A stretch of DNA of 64,000 nt from Bog-756 sp963830165 (GCA_963830165.1 CAWHKZ010000005.1:558001-622000); one strand, 5' to 3'; shown: positions 25,324-34,809, counted from the stretch's first letter. Numbers and translations are program-made. The notes: generated from the sequence alone by a model not told the origin.

Positions 25324-25785
25324 TCAGGCGGTCTTCTTCGCCGCCCGGCGCGGCGTGGTCTTGGTGGCGGTGGTCTTGGCGGCGGTGGTCTTGGCGGCTG
25401 TCGCCTTGCGGGCCACCGCCTTCTTGGCCGGGGCCTTCCTGGTCGCCGCCTTCCTGGTCGGAGGCCGACGGACCGACGTCCTGGCCGCCACCCGGTGACG
25501 CGTCCGCTGGGTCGCCTCCCGTCCGACCTCGGCGGCCCGCTCGGTCTGCTCGTTGACCGCCTTCATGACGTCGGTCACCAGCTTGCGCTGGCTCTTGAGC
25601 ACTCGCTCGGCCACGTCGAACACACCGTCGACCATCCGTTCGAGGTCCTCGCCCACCGGAGGGACGATCCGGTCGGCCTCCCGGGTGATCCCCTTGGCCA
25701 ACTGGTGGCTGGCCTGGAGCAACTCCTTCTCGGCCCGTTCGATCGCCCGCTCGATCCGTTCCCGGGTGTCCCTGGACTCGGCCAT
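25324..25785 (-). CDS. Histone H1-like protein: helical N-domain with Lys/Ala/Thr-rich tail
   Basis: 153 residues from an ATG at 25785, chosen because GAGGAGGAG lies about 6 bases upstream; an ATG at 25791 sits too close to it. Residues 1-95 are charged and helical (RIERAIERAEKELLQASHQL ... VLKSQRKLVTDVMKAVNEQT) and may form a coiled coil, with a phasin-like look. Residues 100-153 are a basic repeat tail (TRKAATRKAPAKKAVARKAT, then AAKTT/ATKTT units) ending AAKKTA, like bacterial H1/AlgP tails that bind DNA. Candidate nucleoid protein or DNA-attached granule protein. Copy number of the tail repeats may vary. Confidence 0.7.
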   Translation of the reverse strand: MAESRDTRERIERAIERAEKELLQASHQLAKGITREADRIVPPVGEDLERMVDGVFDVAERVLKSQRKLVTDVMKAVNEQTERAAEVGREATQRTRHRVAARTSVRRPPTRKAATRKAPAKKAVARKATAAKTTAAKTTATKTTPRRAAKKTA

Positions 25786-25892
25786 GCGCATCTCCTCCTC
25801 GGTCGTCGGGGGACGTCCCCCGTTCCCCGGGAACATGGTGGACCGACCGGGGTCCGCTGACGAGGGGCGAACGTCCCTATCTGGGCGATCCT

Positions 25893-27111
25893 TCAGACCG
25901 GCGTGGGCGTGAAGCGCAGCGGGAGGCGGGCCGGACCCCAGATCCCGAAGGTGGCGGGCTTCCACTCGACGGGGCCGTCAACGGTCAGGTCGGGCAGGCG
26001 GCGCGCCAGCAGGACCAGCGCCTCCTGGAGCTCGGCCCGGGCCAGGGCGGCGCCCATGCAGTGGTGGATGCCCGACCCGAACGTCATCTGCTGGGTCGTG
26101 CGCTCGGCAGTGATGTCGAACGCGTCCGGCTCGTCATAGGAGCCGGGGTCGCGGTTGGCCCCGGCGAGCGACACCGAGACGAGGGTCCCCTTGGGGAACA
26201 GCACGTCGCGGAAGACGACATCCTCGGGGGTCACGCGGACGGTGCCCCGGACGGCACCGAGGTAGCGCATGGCCTCCTCCACGGCCCGCGGGGCGAGCTC
26301 GGGCCGCTCGGCCAGCAACGCCCACTGGTCCGGGTACTCGGCGAACAGGGCGAGGGCGCAGGCCAGCTGGTTGCGCGTGGTGTCGGTGCCGGCCATCAGC
26401 ACGGCCACGGCCAGCGAGACCAGCTCCTGGTTGGACAGTCGGTCACCTTCCTGCTCGATGGCGATGAGCACGCTCAGCAGGTCGTCGCCCGGGGTCTCCC
26501 GTCGCGTCGCGATGAGGTCGGCCAGGTAGGCCTCGAGGGCGGCGTTCGCCGCCTCGATCCGTGGCAGGTCCTCGGCCAGGTTCTGGTTGAAGATCCGGAA
26601 GATGTCGGTGGCCCAGGCCGAGAACTGACGCCAGTCCTCCTTCGGGGCACCGAACAGCTCGCAGATGATGGGGATCGGGTAGGGCTCGCAGAGGTCGTGC
26701 ACCACCTCGCACCGCCCTGCGGCTGCGAAGGAGTCGACGAGCCCGTTGACGACGTCCCGCATGAAGGGCCGCAGCCGGTCGGCCGCCATCGGCGTGAAGG
26801 CGGGCGCCACCAGGCGACGCAGGCGGGCGTGGTCGTCCCCCTCCATGGCCAGGATGGAGCGCCGCCGTTCGGGGGTGTCGGCGTCGGGCTCCATGCCGTT
26901 CATCTCCCGCAGCAGCGACAGACGCGTTGTGGAACCGCCGGTCACGCAGGAGGGCCACGCAGTCCGCCTGCCGGCTGACCGAGAAGCCCAGGGGCGTCCG
27001 GGCCAGCCAGTGGCGCTTGCGGGCGTCGGCGACGACGGCCAGGGACTCCTCGCGGCCCATGCCGACGGTGTCCACCGCGGGCAGGTCGAGCTCGTACACC
27101 GACGTCACCAT
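25893..27111 (-). CDS. Cytochrome P450, one frameshift
   Basis: About 406 residues from an ATG at 27111. The haem-binding loop FGSGIHHCMGAALARAE holds the Cys ligand. The oxygen-activating I helix is LMAGTDTTRNQLACAL, and the K-helix ExxR is EEAMRYLG. The early WxxxR region is present as the conserved HARLRRLVAPAF. The frame breaks near 26925, between DRRFHN and LSLLREMNGME, and needs one base removed or two added. These soluble class I P450s take electrons from a ferredoxin or flavodoxin system, which is not encoded nearby. The substrate is unknown; RTTQQMTFGSG and the general pattern resemble actinobacterial hydroxylases of sterol-, terpene- or xenobiotic-type substrates. Confidence 0.88.
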
Positions 27112-27190
27112 GGGGCACTCTCCGTCCGGATCGGCACCCTGCCAAGGTAGCCCGGTGACCCGCCACCGGCGACCGCCGCGATGCCCGCCG

Positions 27191-28159
27191 TCAGTCCTGG
27201 CCGGCGAAGGCCACGAACCGGTCGGGTGCGGGCTCGGACTCGCCCGCCCACCGGTAGGCGACAAGCGGATGCCCGTCGCGCACCGCGCTGTAGTCGGTGC
27301 ACACGGCGTAGCGGCCGGCCGGCCGGGGTGTGCCGCTGAACCAGTAGTGGCCGAAGAAGACGGGAACGGGGTCGGTGTAGCGGTAGTCGTGGCCGTGGTC
27401 GGACGGCACGTCCGGCAGCCCCGGGTGGGGCTCGCCGGCCAGGGTGCGCGATCCGGCGGGGATGACGGCGACGTCGCCCAGTGAGGTGGCCGAGTCGTCC
27501 CACCACCGGATGCGGGCCGCCCAGCGGGGGGTGCCGTCCTTGTCCAGGAAGGCGAGTTCGCGCGAGAGGTGGACCTCGGGGCCCTTGAGCACGGTCTCGA
27601 CGGCATCGAAGACGTCGGTGTCGGGGGTGTTCGCCTCGAGCAGGAACTCGTCGCCCACCCGCATCCCGGGCGCCACCCACTTGTCGAGGACGGCGAGCGA
27701 ACGGGGGTGCCAGCAGGCGTGGGCCACCCGGAGCCCCCCGAGGTCGAGCCAGAGGGGGAGGGTCCGGAACCACTCGACGGTGGAGGCGTGGAGCGCCGAT
27801 CCCTCGCCGACCTGGTCGAGGAAGTCCTGGTGCTGGACGCGGTTGCGGGCTCCCCGCAGACCCCTGCGGGTGCGCAGGGTGTCGCCGGGCCGGTCGGGGT
27901 GGGAGGTGGCCCAGGAGATGGCGTTGAACTCGTGGTTGCCCATGACCATCCGGGCCGAACCGGCGTCCACCATGGCCCGGACGACCTCGAGGACCCGGAC
28001 CTGCCCCGGACCCCGGTCGATGAGGTCGCCCACGAAGACGGCCTGGTGGCCGGCGAGGCGGTAGGCACCGCCGACCTCGGCGTACCCGAGGGCGCCGAGC
28101 AGGCCCTCGAGCTTGGCGGCGTTGCCGTGGACGTCTCCGATGATGTCGTAACCGGTCAT
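27191..28159 (-). CDS. Metallophosphoesterase (calcineurin-like, PrpA/ApaH type)
   Basis: 322 residues with the two-metal phosphoesterase motifs: GDVHGNAAKLEGLL (D-x-H), VFVGDLIDRGPGQVRVLEVV (GDxxDRG), VMGNHEFNAI (GNHE), and a late His in FFGHYWFSG. This order and spacing are those of PrpA/ApaH-like serine/threonine phosphatases and diadenosine tetraphosphatases. An insertion of about 100 residues between the GNHE and final His motifs carries the substrate cap. The ATG at 28159 follows GAGGAGGTACGG. The substrate, phosphoprotein or dinucleotide, cannot be decided. Confidence 0.87.
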   Translation of the reverse strand: MTGYDIIGDVHGNAAKLEGLLGALGYAEVGGAYRLAGHQAVFVGDLIDRGPGQVRVLEVVRAMVDAGSARMVMGNHEFNAISWATSHPDRPGDTLRTRRGLRGARNRVQHQDFLDQVGEGSALHASTVEWFRTLPLWLDLGGLRVAHACWHPRSLAVLDKWVAPGMRVGDEFLLEANTPDTDVFDAVETVLKGPEVHLSRELAFLDKDGTPRWAARIRWWDDSATSLGDVAVIPAGSRTLAGEPHPGLPDVPSDHGHDYRYTDPVPVFFGHYWFSGTPRPAGRYAVCTDYSAVRDGHPLVAYRWAGESEPAPDRFVAFAGQD

Positions 28160-28288
28160 CCGTACCTCCTCTCGTGGGGTGCACGGTGTCGGCACGCGTG
28201 CGACCAGGCGATCGCAACGGGGTGGGGCTGGCCACCGTCCGGCGGACGGCACGGCCTGCTGCGGGAAGTCTACGGGTCGGGGCCCACT

Positions 28289-28306
28289 CCCCCGCCGCGG
28301 CGGGGG
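28289..28306. repeat. Perfect 18-base palindrome, CCCCCGCCGCGGCGGGGG
   Basis: The palindrome lies 85 bases downstream of the stop of the SnoaL-like gene (minus strand) and is nested in outer arms GTCGGGGCCC / GGGGCCCGAC-like. It could form a very stable RNA hairpin and act as a factor-assisted terminator, but there is no U-run. The 230-base gap 28160-28390 holds nothing else that can be supported. Confidence 0.45.
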
Positions 28307-28390
28307 CCCGACACGAGCCCGCGGCGCCCGCGGACCGGCGGGGCCCTGTGGCCCACGCGGTCAGCGCGAGCGGGTCGCCGCGCCCGGGGA

Positions 28391-28804
28391 TCAGCGGATG
28401 AGGCCGAGCCCCTCCTGGCAGTGGGGTCCGCCCCAGTGCTCGACGATCTTGCCGTCCCGCATGCGCAGGATGGCCGTGCCGTTGATGACCACCCGCTCGC
28501 CCGATGCCGGCACGTCGTAGAAGGCGGCACCGGTGTGGGTGCCCTCGACGGTCCAGTTGGAGACGACCAGGTCGTCCTGCTCGATCAGTAGGTTGACGGT
28601 GAACTCCATGTCCGGAAAGGCGGCGCGGGCGCTCCGCCACCACTTCTGCTCCTCGCCCCGCACGTCGGTGCCGACCTTGTCCGGCGTGACCCGCTCGGTG
28701 ACGTGGCTGTGGAACTCGGGGGCCCAGAAGGCGAAGACCGCCTCGCTGTCACCAGACTCCATGGCGGCGCTGTACTCGCCGAGGATCCGCAGGTTGTCCG
28801 ACAC
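28391..28804 (-). CDS. SnoaL-like / NTF2-fold polyketide cyclase-like protein
   Basis: 137 residues from a GTG at 28804 with GGAGGGAG just upstream. The NTF2-like cone fold shows in LRILGEYSAAMESGDSEAVF (first helix), WWRSARAAFPDMEFTVNLLI and the terminal strands VINGTAILRMRDGKIVEHWG. Conserved Trp and His residues at the end (EHWGGPHC) line the pocket in SnoaL-type proteins. The fold hosts cyclases, hydrolases and simple binding proteins, so no reaction is assigned. Confidence 0.8.
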   Translation of the reverse strand: MSDNLRILGEYSAAMESGDSEAVFAFWAPEFHSHVTERVTPDKVGTDVRGEEQKWWRSARAAFPDMEFTVNLLIEQDDLVVSNWTVEGTHTGAAFYDVPASGERVVINGTAILRMRDGKIVEHWGGPHCQEGLGLIR

Positions 28805-28915
28805 GGTCCGCTCCCTCCACACGCTCGTCCCCGCACCCTAGCGACGCGGCGCGGAGCCGGCACGGGACGTCGTCCCGGGCTGCGGAGTGGGAGGGCGGGA
28901 CGATCCGGACCCGAC

Positions 28916-30672
28916 TCAGGCCGGCAGGCCTTCGATGAACTGGTCGGAGGTCGAGAGCTCCTCGAACTCCTCGGTCACCCACCGGTCGTGCTCCTCCTGG
29001 TCGCGGACGGCCGAGGACCGGCGCCACCGTCCGACCAGCAGGAAGATCGTGGGGAGGAAGAGGAGCTCGCCGGCGACGCACACGAGCCACCAGTGCTGCC
29101 ACTGCCTGGGGGCGGCGGCCCGGGCGTCGAGGACCTGGCGGCCGTGGGTGGCGAGGAAGGCGCGGGCGTCCTTCGGGATCCTGGAGGCCGAGATGAGGTC
29201 GGCCGCGGCCACGGCGAAGGACACCCCCCGGGCGGCATGGATCTGGGCGACGGCGGCCACCTCGGCCCGTCGGTTCTTCGGGTCGGCCTGGAGGGCGGCC
29301 AGGGTGGCGGGGTGCACGACCTTGAGCGTGGCGATCTGCGTCGAGTACTGCGCCTGGAGGGCGGAGGCCTGCGGCCCGTAGTCGGCCACCGGCGTGGCGG
29401 ACGGGACGACGAAGGGCACGACCAGGAAGGCGGCGGCGGCGACGATGCGGAGCACCCAGCCCCAGATGGCGAGGCCGGTGGCCACCAGGGCCGGGTTCCG
29501 GCTCTCGAGGGTCTCGGTGTAGGCGGCCATCCACGGGGCATAGGCGACGCCGCGGGCGGCCGACATGATCATGATGACCACGACGAAGGTCGCGTACGTG
29601 GTGTGGGGGCGGGTGGCCAGGCCGGCGAAGACCAGGCCCATGGCCACGGCCACGATCCCGCCGGCCAGCATGAAGGGCTTGCGCACCCGCAACCTGTCCG
29701 AGACGATCCCGACGGCCACCACCGCGACGGCGTCGGCCGACCAGAACCAGTTGCCCAGCCCGTTGGCCTCGGACTGGCTGAAGCCGAAGACGGATACGAA
29801 GTAGATCACGAAGAACCCGACGGCCGACAGGTAGATCAGCAGGAAGAGGCTGACCCCGAGAGACGGGATCAGCGTGTTCCACCCGGCCATCTGGCGGAAC
29901 GGACGCCTCAGGGCGTCTTCCACCTGCATGCCCCGAGCCCGGACCTCGGCCAGGACCCGCTCGCGGAGCGACGTCATGAGCTGGTCGCGGATGGCCGGCG
30001 CCAGCTCCCGGAGGAACAGGAGGGCCACGACGAAGACGACCATGCCGACGGCGCCGGCCACCTGGAACTGGAACTGCCAGGCAGGGTGGGAGTCGAGCGT
30101 CTGGGACGCCACCAGCGAGACGGTCAGGCTGCCGAGCACCGGGCCCAGGGTCCAGAAGCCCATGGCGGCGCCGCGTCGTCGCTGGGGGAGAAGTCGCGCA
30201 CCAGCGCCGGGGTCGCCACCAGCACCATGCCTTCGAAGAAGCCGACGGTGGCCACGGCCACCGCGTACGTCGCCTTGCTGTGGGCGTTCGGGATCCCGAG
30301 CAGGGTCACGAGGCCCACCACCAGGAGGCCGACCACCACCATGTTGGCCCGGCCGATGCGGTCGGCCACCGACGCCACCAGCGAGGAGACGGCGCCGGCC
30401 ACGCTGCTCAACACCACCACCGTCAGGTAGAAGCGGAAGGACATCTGGTAGTAGCCGAGGATCTTGAAGGACACCGATCCGGCCACGTACTGCTGGTAGT
30501 ACATGACGATGCTGCTCAGCACCACGAGGGCGAGCAGGCGGTAGCGCACCCGGGTGGTCGGGTAGTGGTCGAGTTCCCGGCGCCACAGCCGGGAGACGCG
30601 GGCGGTGGGGGACGCGGGCGTGGGGGCCGGCGCGAGAGTGGGCCCAGGACCAGAGCTCGGGGCGTCGCTCAT
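28916..30672 (-). CDS. Major facilitator superfamily transporter, one frameshift
   Basis: About 585 residues with 12 predicted helices. Cues are SSLVASVADRIGRANMVVVG (the loop between helices 2 and 3), TPALVRDFSP followed after the break by AAMGFWTLGPVLGSLTVS, and SDRLRVRKPFMLAGG. A large extracytoplasmic loop of about 120 residues lies before the last helix (YSTQIATLKVVHPATL ... DARAFLATHGRQVLDARAAA). The frame breaks at 30184-30188; one more base in that five-base run restores DFSPQRRRGAAMGFW. The ATG overlaps the TetR gene stop in an ATGA, so the transporter is most likely under that repressor. It may export a toxic compound or import an organic acid. Confidence 0.82.
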
Positions 30673-31250
30673 GAGAACGCCGAGATGACGACGGAGACGG
30701 ACCGGAGCAGATCGGCGCGCAGGTCGTCGGGGTCGCCCATCTGGACCACCCAGTCGACGATGGCGCCGAGGCCGAGCCGCACCAGGACGACGGCGGCGAC
30801 GGCGGGGTCGGTGCCGGCCGCCAGCTCGCCGCCGTCCACCGCCTCGACGAAGGCGCGCTCGAGCTCCTGGCGCACCCGGTGGAGCAGCAGGAACCGCTCG
30901 GACCCCATGGCGGCGAGGACGCCGGAGGCCAGCAGGCCGCGCACCAGCTCACGCTCGTGGTCGACGATCCCGGTGAGCAGTTCGATCAGTCCGGTCACCC
31001 GGAACAGACCCCGGGAGTCGAGTCCGGCGAGTCCCTGGTCGAAGCGGAGCACGCCTTCGGCCATCAGCGCGGCGATGACGTCGTCGCGACCGCCGACCAG
31101 TGCGTAGATCGTCGGGACGCTCACCTGGGCCCCGTCGGCCAGCGTCCGCATGGACAGCGCCCCCACGCCCTCGGCGGCGATCAGGTCGCGCGCCGCCTGG
31201 AGGATCTGGTGGCGACGGCGCATCTTGTTGGTGGTCCGGAGATCTTGCAC
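30669..31250 (-). CDS. TetR-family transcriptional regulator
   Basis: 193 residues from a GTG at 31250. The DNA-binding domain reads RRRHQILQAARDLIAAEGVG, ALSMRTLADGAQVSVPTIYA and LVGGRDDVIAALMAEGV. The C-terminal helices form the ligand pocket. The start codon lies inside the first of two TTGCAC-N2-GTGCA operator copies, with TAACAT upstream placed for a leaderless transcript. An ATG at 31223 is an alternative start but has no better ribosome site. The gene overlaps the MFS transporter by 4 bases, and so regulates itself and the transporter. Confidence 0.88.
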   Translation of the reverse strand: MQDLRTTNKMRRRHQILQAARDLIAAEGVGALSMRTLADGAQVSVPTIYALVGGRDDVIAALMAEGVLRFDQGLAGLDSRGLFRVTGLIELLTGIVDHERELVRGLLASGVLAAMGSERFLLLHRVRQELERAFVEAVDGGELAAGTDPAVAAVVLVRLGLGAIVDWVVQMGDPDDLRADLLRSVSVVISAFS

Positions 31251-31276
31251 GTGTGCATGTTATTGCACGCGTGCAA
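31245..31276. promoter_or_regulatory. Tandem TetR operators, TTGCAC-N2-GTGCA(A/T)
   Basis: Two inverted repeats: TTGCACGTGTGCAT (31245-31258, one end mismatch) and TTGCACGCGTGCAA (31263-31276, perfect). Their starts are 18 bases apart, less than two helical turns. They cover the TetR start codon and its predicted -10 region, and face the promoter of the divergent GGDEF/EAL gene starting at 31386. Confidence 0.65.
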
Positions 31277-31385
31277 CCGCAACCCGTGGTGCAATCCGCG
31301 GTGGCAAATTACGCCGCCCACGCGTAACGTCTGGGGGCATCGCGGTCCACCGGGTTCCCACCCACGGACCGGGGGGGAGTAGTCC

Positions 31386-34300
31386 ATGGGACCCACGCCG
31401 TTGGTCCCGACCGGCGTGCGGCGCCCCGAGCGGACGGAGGGGCGCCCTGTCGTCCTGGTCGTCGACCCGCAGCAGTCGGCACCGCCCGACCTCGTCGCCG
31501 GGTTGCTGGGGGAGGCGGCGCTGCCCTCCTCCGACCTGCTCCGGCCCGGCCGGTCCGCTCCGGACGTGCGGACGGTGCGGCACCGGGAGGACGCCCGGCG
31601 GGTCCTGGACCGCGAACCCGTGGTGGCCGCGGTCCTGATCCTGCCCGACGGCGACCGCCAGGCCCACGAACGGACCCGCGAGCTGCGGTCCGTCTCGAAC
31701 CCCGTGCCTCTGGTGGTGGTCTACGACGGCCCGGACGAGATGCGGGCCGACCTGGTGGGCTGGGGAGCCGACGACGCCGTGCCCCGGAGCTCCCTCGGCA
31801 CCGAGCTGGTGCCGGCGCTCCTGACCGAGCTGCGCCGTCACCGGCGGACCGCCCTCGAGCGGCAGCTCTCGGCCCACCTGCTGGTCGACGTACTCGCCTG
31901 GGAATCGGGGTACGTGCTGCTCGACCCGTCGGGATCGGTGGTCGAGAGCGCCCTGCAGTCGGGCGAACCGTGGTTCGGGAGCCTGACGGGCCTGCGCGCC
32001 GCCGACCTCGTCGTTGCCGGCGACGTCGAGCGGTTCGAGTCCGCCCGTCGCCTCGCGCAGCAGGTCGCCTCGGTGGCCCGCACCGTCGAGGTGGAGGTGA
32101 TCGCGCCGGAGCCGGGGCGCCGCTGGCTCGAGGTGACCCTGGTCAACGTGTCCTCGGTGTCCCCCCTCGACGGCGTGGTGGCCACCCACCGGGACGTCAC
32201 GGGGCGTCTCCTGGTTGCCGCGCCCGCCGCGCCCGCCGCGCCCGCCGCGACGACCGCACCCGACGCACACGCCGCGACGACCGCACCCGCCGCGACGACC
32301 GCACCCGCCGCACCCGACGCACCGATGCTCGACCTGCTGACCGAGGGGGTGGTCGTCTACCGGCCGGACGGGAGGATCACGTCGTGGAACGAGGCGGCGG
32401 CCCGGCTGCTCGGGACGCCGGTGGCCAGGGCGCTGGGCGCCGACATCCAGAGCATCGTTCCCCACGTGCCGCCGGCGGTGTCGGGACGGACCGAGGGTAC
32501 CGATGTCTGGTCCGACGAGGTCCGAACGATCCTGCCCGACGGCGACGACCAGGTACTCGAACGGCACTTCGCCCGGGTGTGGGACGACCGAGGTGTGCTG
32601 CGGAACACCGTCCTCGTCGTGTCGTCGGTCACCGAGGCCAGGGCGGCGGCGGTCGTGGCCCAGCGGTTCAGGGCCATCCTCGACTCGTCGTCCGAGGCCA
32701 TCCTGTCCAAGACCACCGAGGGAATCATCACCACCTGGAACGAGGCGGCGGCACGGATGTACGGCTACCCGGCCGAGGAGGTCGTCGGGCGGCACGTCTC
32801 GATGCTGGTGCCGGAGGACCGCCGGGCGGAACTGGCCGCCATCATGCACCAGGTGACCTCGGGCTCGGCGGTCTGCCGGCTCGAGACCGTCCGCCGGCGC
32901 AGCGACGGGACGGAGGCCCAGGTCATCCTCAACGTCTCGCCGCTCTTCGATCCCGACGACGCCATCGTGGGTGCGATCACCGTGGCCAGCGACGTGACCG
33001 AGCAGCGCGAGACCGAGGCCGAGCGCCGACTGGCCGAGGCGCGCTTCGACGGCGCCTTCCGGTACTCGACGTTCGGGATGGCCATGGCCGATCTGGTGGG
33101 TCGGGTCACCATCGTGAACCCGGCCCTCGTCGAACTGCTCGGCCGGTCGACCCGCGAACTGGTGGGGCACCAGCTGTCCGACTTCGAGCGCGCTGCCGGT
33201 GCCGTCCCCGGAGGGGGCGGCATCCCGTCGATCCACGACGGGATCGACTCGTACTCGGACGAGCGCCGGTACGTTCGGCCCGACGGATCGGCGGTATGGC
33301 TCCAGGCCAACGTGACCCTCATCCGCGGCCCCGCCGATGAGCCGCTCTACCAGATGGTCCAGGTGCTCGACACCACGTCCCGCAAACGCATCGAGCTCGA
33401 GCTCGAGCACCGTGCCCTCCACGACGACCTGACGGGACTCCCCAATCGGGCACTCCTGAACGACCGGCTGGACCAGGCGCTCGCCTCGACCCGCCGGTCG
33501 GGAGGTCGGGTCGGCGTGGCCTTCCTCGACGTCGACGGCTTCAAGAACGTCAACGACGTCCTGGGCCATGGCACGGGGGACCGCCTGCTGGTCGAGGTGG
33601 GTCACCGGCTGCGCTCGACGGTACGGCCCGACGACACCGTGGCCCGCTTCGGCGGCGACGAGTTCGTGGTCCTCTGCACCGAGGTGACCATGGCCGAGAT
33701 GGAGCGGCTGGCCGCCAGGATCTCGTCGGCGCTGGCCGAGCCCTTCGATGTCGGGGGCCACGACATCGAGGTCCACGCCAGCCTCGGGATCACGGTCAGC
33801 GAGCCCGAGAGCTCGGTGCAGTCGATCCTGTCGGAGGCCGACGCCGCCATGTTCCGGGCCAAGGACCTCGGGCGCAACCGGGTCGCCGTGTTCGACGAGA
33901 CCCTGCGGGACCGGGCGGCCGAGTTCCTCGACGGCGAGAAGTCCCTGCGTCTGGCCATCGCACGGCGCGACCTGGTGGCCTACTACCAGCCGATCGTGGA
34001 CCTCGCCACCGGCCGCACCATCGGCGTCGAGGCACTGGCGCGGTGGGTGCGCGAGGGTGGGACCGTCGTGCCTCCCGACCAGTTCATCCCCCTGGCCGAG
34101 TCGACCGGGCTCGTCGTCCGCCTGGGCGAGCTGATGCTCCAGGAGGCGATCGCGGCGGTGTCGGTGTGGAACGAGACCCGGGGGGAGGCCGAGCCCCTGT
34201 GGGTCAGCGTGAACCTGTCGGCCCGCCAGCTGGCCGAGCCGACCCTGGTCCAGTCGGTCCGCGAGGCGCTGGCGACCACCGGACTGGCGCCGGAGCTGCT

Positions 34301-34724
34301 GCACCTCGAGGTCACCGAGACGGTGGTCATGGGTGATGTGCGCCAGTCGGTCGTGCGACTCGACGAGATCCGGTCCCTGGGGGCGCGGCTGGCGATCGAC
34401 GACTTCGGGACCGGCTACAGCTCGCTGGCCTACCTCAAGCAGCTGCCGGTCGACACCCTCAAGATCGACCGCTCGTTCGTGGACGGCGTGGTGGACGATC
34501 CCGACGACCGGACGATCGTCGAGGCCGTCGTGGGCCTGGGACGGGCACTCGGGCTGACCTGCCTGGCCGAGGGGGTCGAGACCGACGGCCAGCTCGACGC
34601 CCTGGTGGGCATGGGCTGCCAGTTGGGACAGGGCTACCTCTGGGCCCGGCCCATGCCCGAGGTCGACGCACGCCGGTGGCTGGCCGAGCGTCACGATGCC
34701 GACGGGACGACGCACGACCTGTAA
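31386..34724 (+). CDS. PAS-GGDEF-EAL cyclic-di-GMP turnover protein
   Basis: 1112 residues, no membrane helix. An N-terminal receiver-like region (VVLVVDPQQSAPPDLVAGLL) and a first PAS-like region are joined to the rest by a Pro/Ala/Thr-rich repeat linker (about residues 277-312). Three PAS segments follow (TSWNEAAARLLGTP; TTWNEAAARMYGYPAEEV; RVTIVNPALVELLGRS). The GGDEF domain keeps ARFGGDEF (about residue 753). The EAL domain keeps GVEALARW (about 880), the N in WVSVNLSARQ, VTETVVM, DDFGTGYSSLAYLKQLPVDT and the final CLAEGVET. Both catalytic sites look intact, so it may both make and degrade c-di-GMP. It is divergent from the TetR gene. Confidence 0.92.
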   Translation: MGPTPLVPTGVRRPERTEGRPVVLVVDPQQSAPPDLVAGLLGEAALPSSDLLRPGRSAPDVRTVRHREDARRVLDREPVVAAVLILPDGDRQAHERTRELRSVSNPVPLVVVYDGPDEMRADLVGWGADDAVPRSSLGTELVPALLTELRRHRRTALERQLSAHLLVDVLAWESGYVLLDPSGSVVESALQSGEPWFGSLTGLRAADLVVAGDVERFESARRLAQQVASVARTVEVEVIAPEPGRRWLEVTLVNVSSVSPLDGVVATHRDVTGRLLVAAPAAPAAPAATTAPDAHAATTAPAATTAPAAPDAPMLDLLTEGVVVYRPDGRITSWNEAAARLLGTPVARALGADIQSIVPHVPPAVSGRTEGTDVWSDEVRTILPDGDDQVLERHFARVWDDRGVLRNTVLVVSSVTEARAAAVVAQRFRAILDSSSEAILSKTTEGIITTWNEAAARMYGYPAEEVVGRHVSMLVPEDRRAELAAIMHQVTSGSAVCRLETVRRRSDGTEAQVILNVSPLFDPDDAIVGAITVASDVTEQRETEAERRLAEARFDGAFRYSTFGMAMADLVGRVTIVNPALVELLGRSTRELVGHQLSDFERAAGAVPGGGGIPSIHDGIDSYSDERRYVRPDGSAVWLQANVTLIRGPADEPLYQMVQVLDTTSRKRIELELEHRALHDDLTGLPNRALLNDRLDQALASTRRSGGRVGVAFLDVDGFKNVNDVLGHGTGDRLLVEVGHRLRSTVRPDDTVARFGGDEFVVLCTEVTMAEMERLAARISSALAEPFDVGGHDIEVHASLGITVSEPESSVQSILSEADAAMFRAKDLGRNRVAVFDETLRDRAAEFLDGEKSLRLAIARRDLVAYYQPIVDLATGRTIGVEALARWVREGGTVVPPDQFIPLAESTGLVVRLGELMLQEAIAAVSVWNETRGEAEPLWVSVNLSARQLAEPTLVQSVREALATTGLAPELLHLEVTETVVMGDVRQSVVRLDEIRSLGARLAIDDFGTGYSSLAYLKQLPVDTLKIDRSFVDGVVDDPDDRTIVEAVVGLGRALGLTCLAEGVETDGQLDALVGMGCQLGQGYLWARPMPEVDARRWLAERHDADGTTHDL
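32247..32306 (+). repeat. Three copies of a 15-base in-frame repeat in the GGDEF/EAL linker
   Basis: GCGACGACCGCACCC occurs at 32247-32261, 32274-32288 and 32292-32306, preceded by a 9-base CGCGCCCGC array (about 32219-32246). It codes AATTAP units within an Ala/Pro-rich linker. Replication slippage could change linker length without a frameshift. Confidence 0.75.
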
Positions 34725-34809
34725 CAGGGGCGGAACAATGCGGCCGTCGGACGTTACAGAGTCGTAAAGGACACTTCCCGACACCGGTCCGGCAGGTCAG
34801 AGTGAACGC

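Noticed and set aside
28289..28306. GC palindrome considered as a classical intrinsic terminator
   Set aside because: There is no run of T after the stem on either strand, so it is listed only as a repeat.
32219..32306. Short regular repeats considered as a CRISPR array
   Set aside because: Units are 9 and 15 bases without spacers, lie in frame inside a gene and code a Pro/Ala/Thr linker; no cas genes are present.
34719..34759. Inverted repeat CTGTAAC / GTTACAG around the end of the GGDEF/EAL gene
   Set aside because: The arms are only 7 bases with a 27-base gap, and the first arm overlaps the stop codon; too weak to call an operator or terminator.
31260..34784. Very long minus-strand reading frame (over 1,100 codons) opposite the GGDEF/EAL gene
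   Set aside because: It is a shadow frame of high-GC coding DNA: His/Arg/Gly-rich, with no domain, while the plus strand has complete PAS, GGDEF and EAL motifs.
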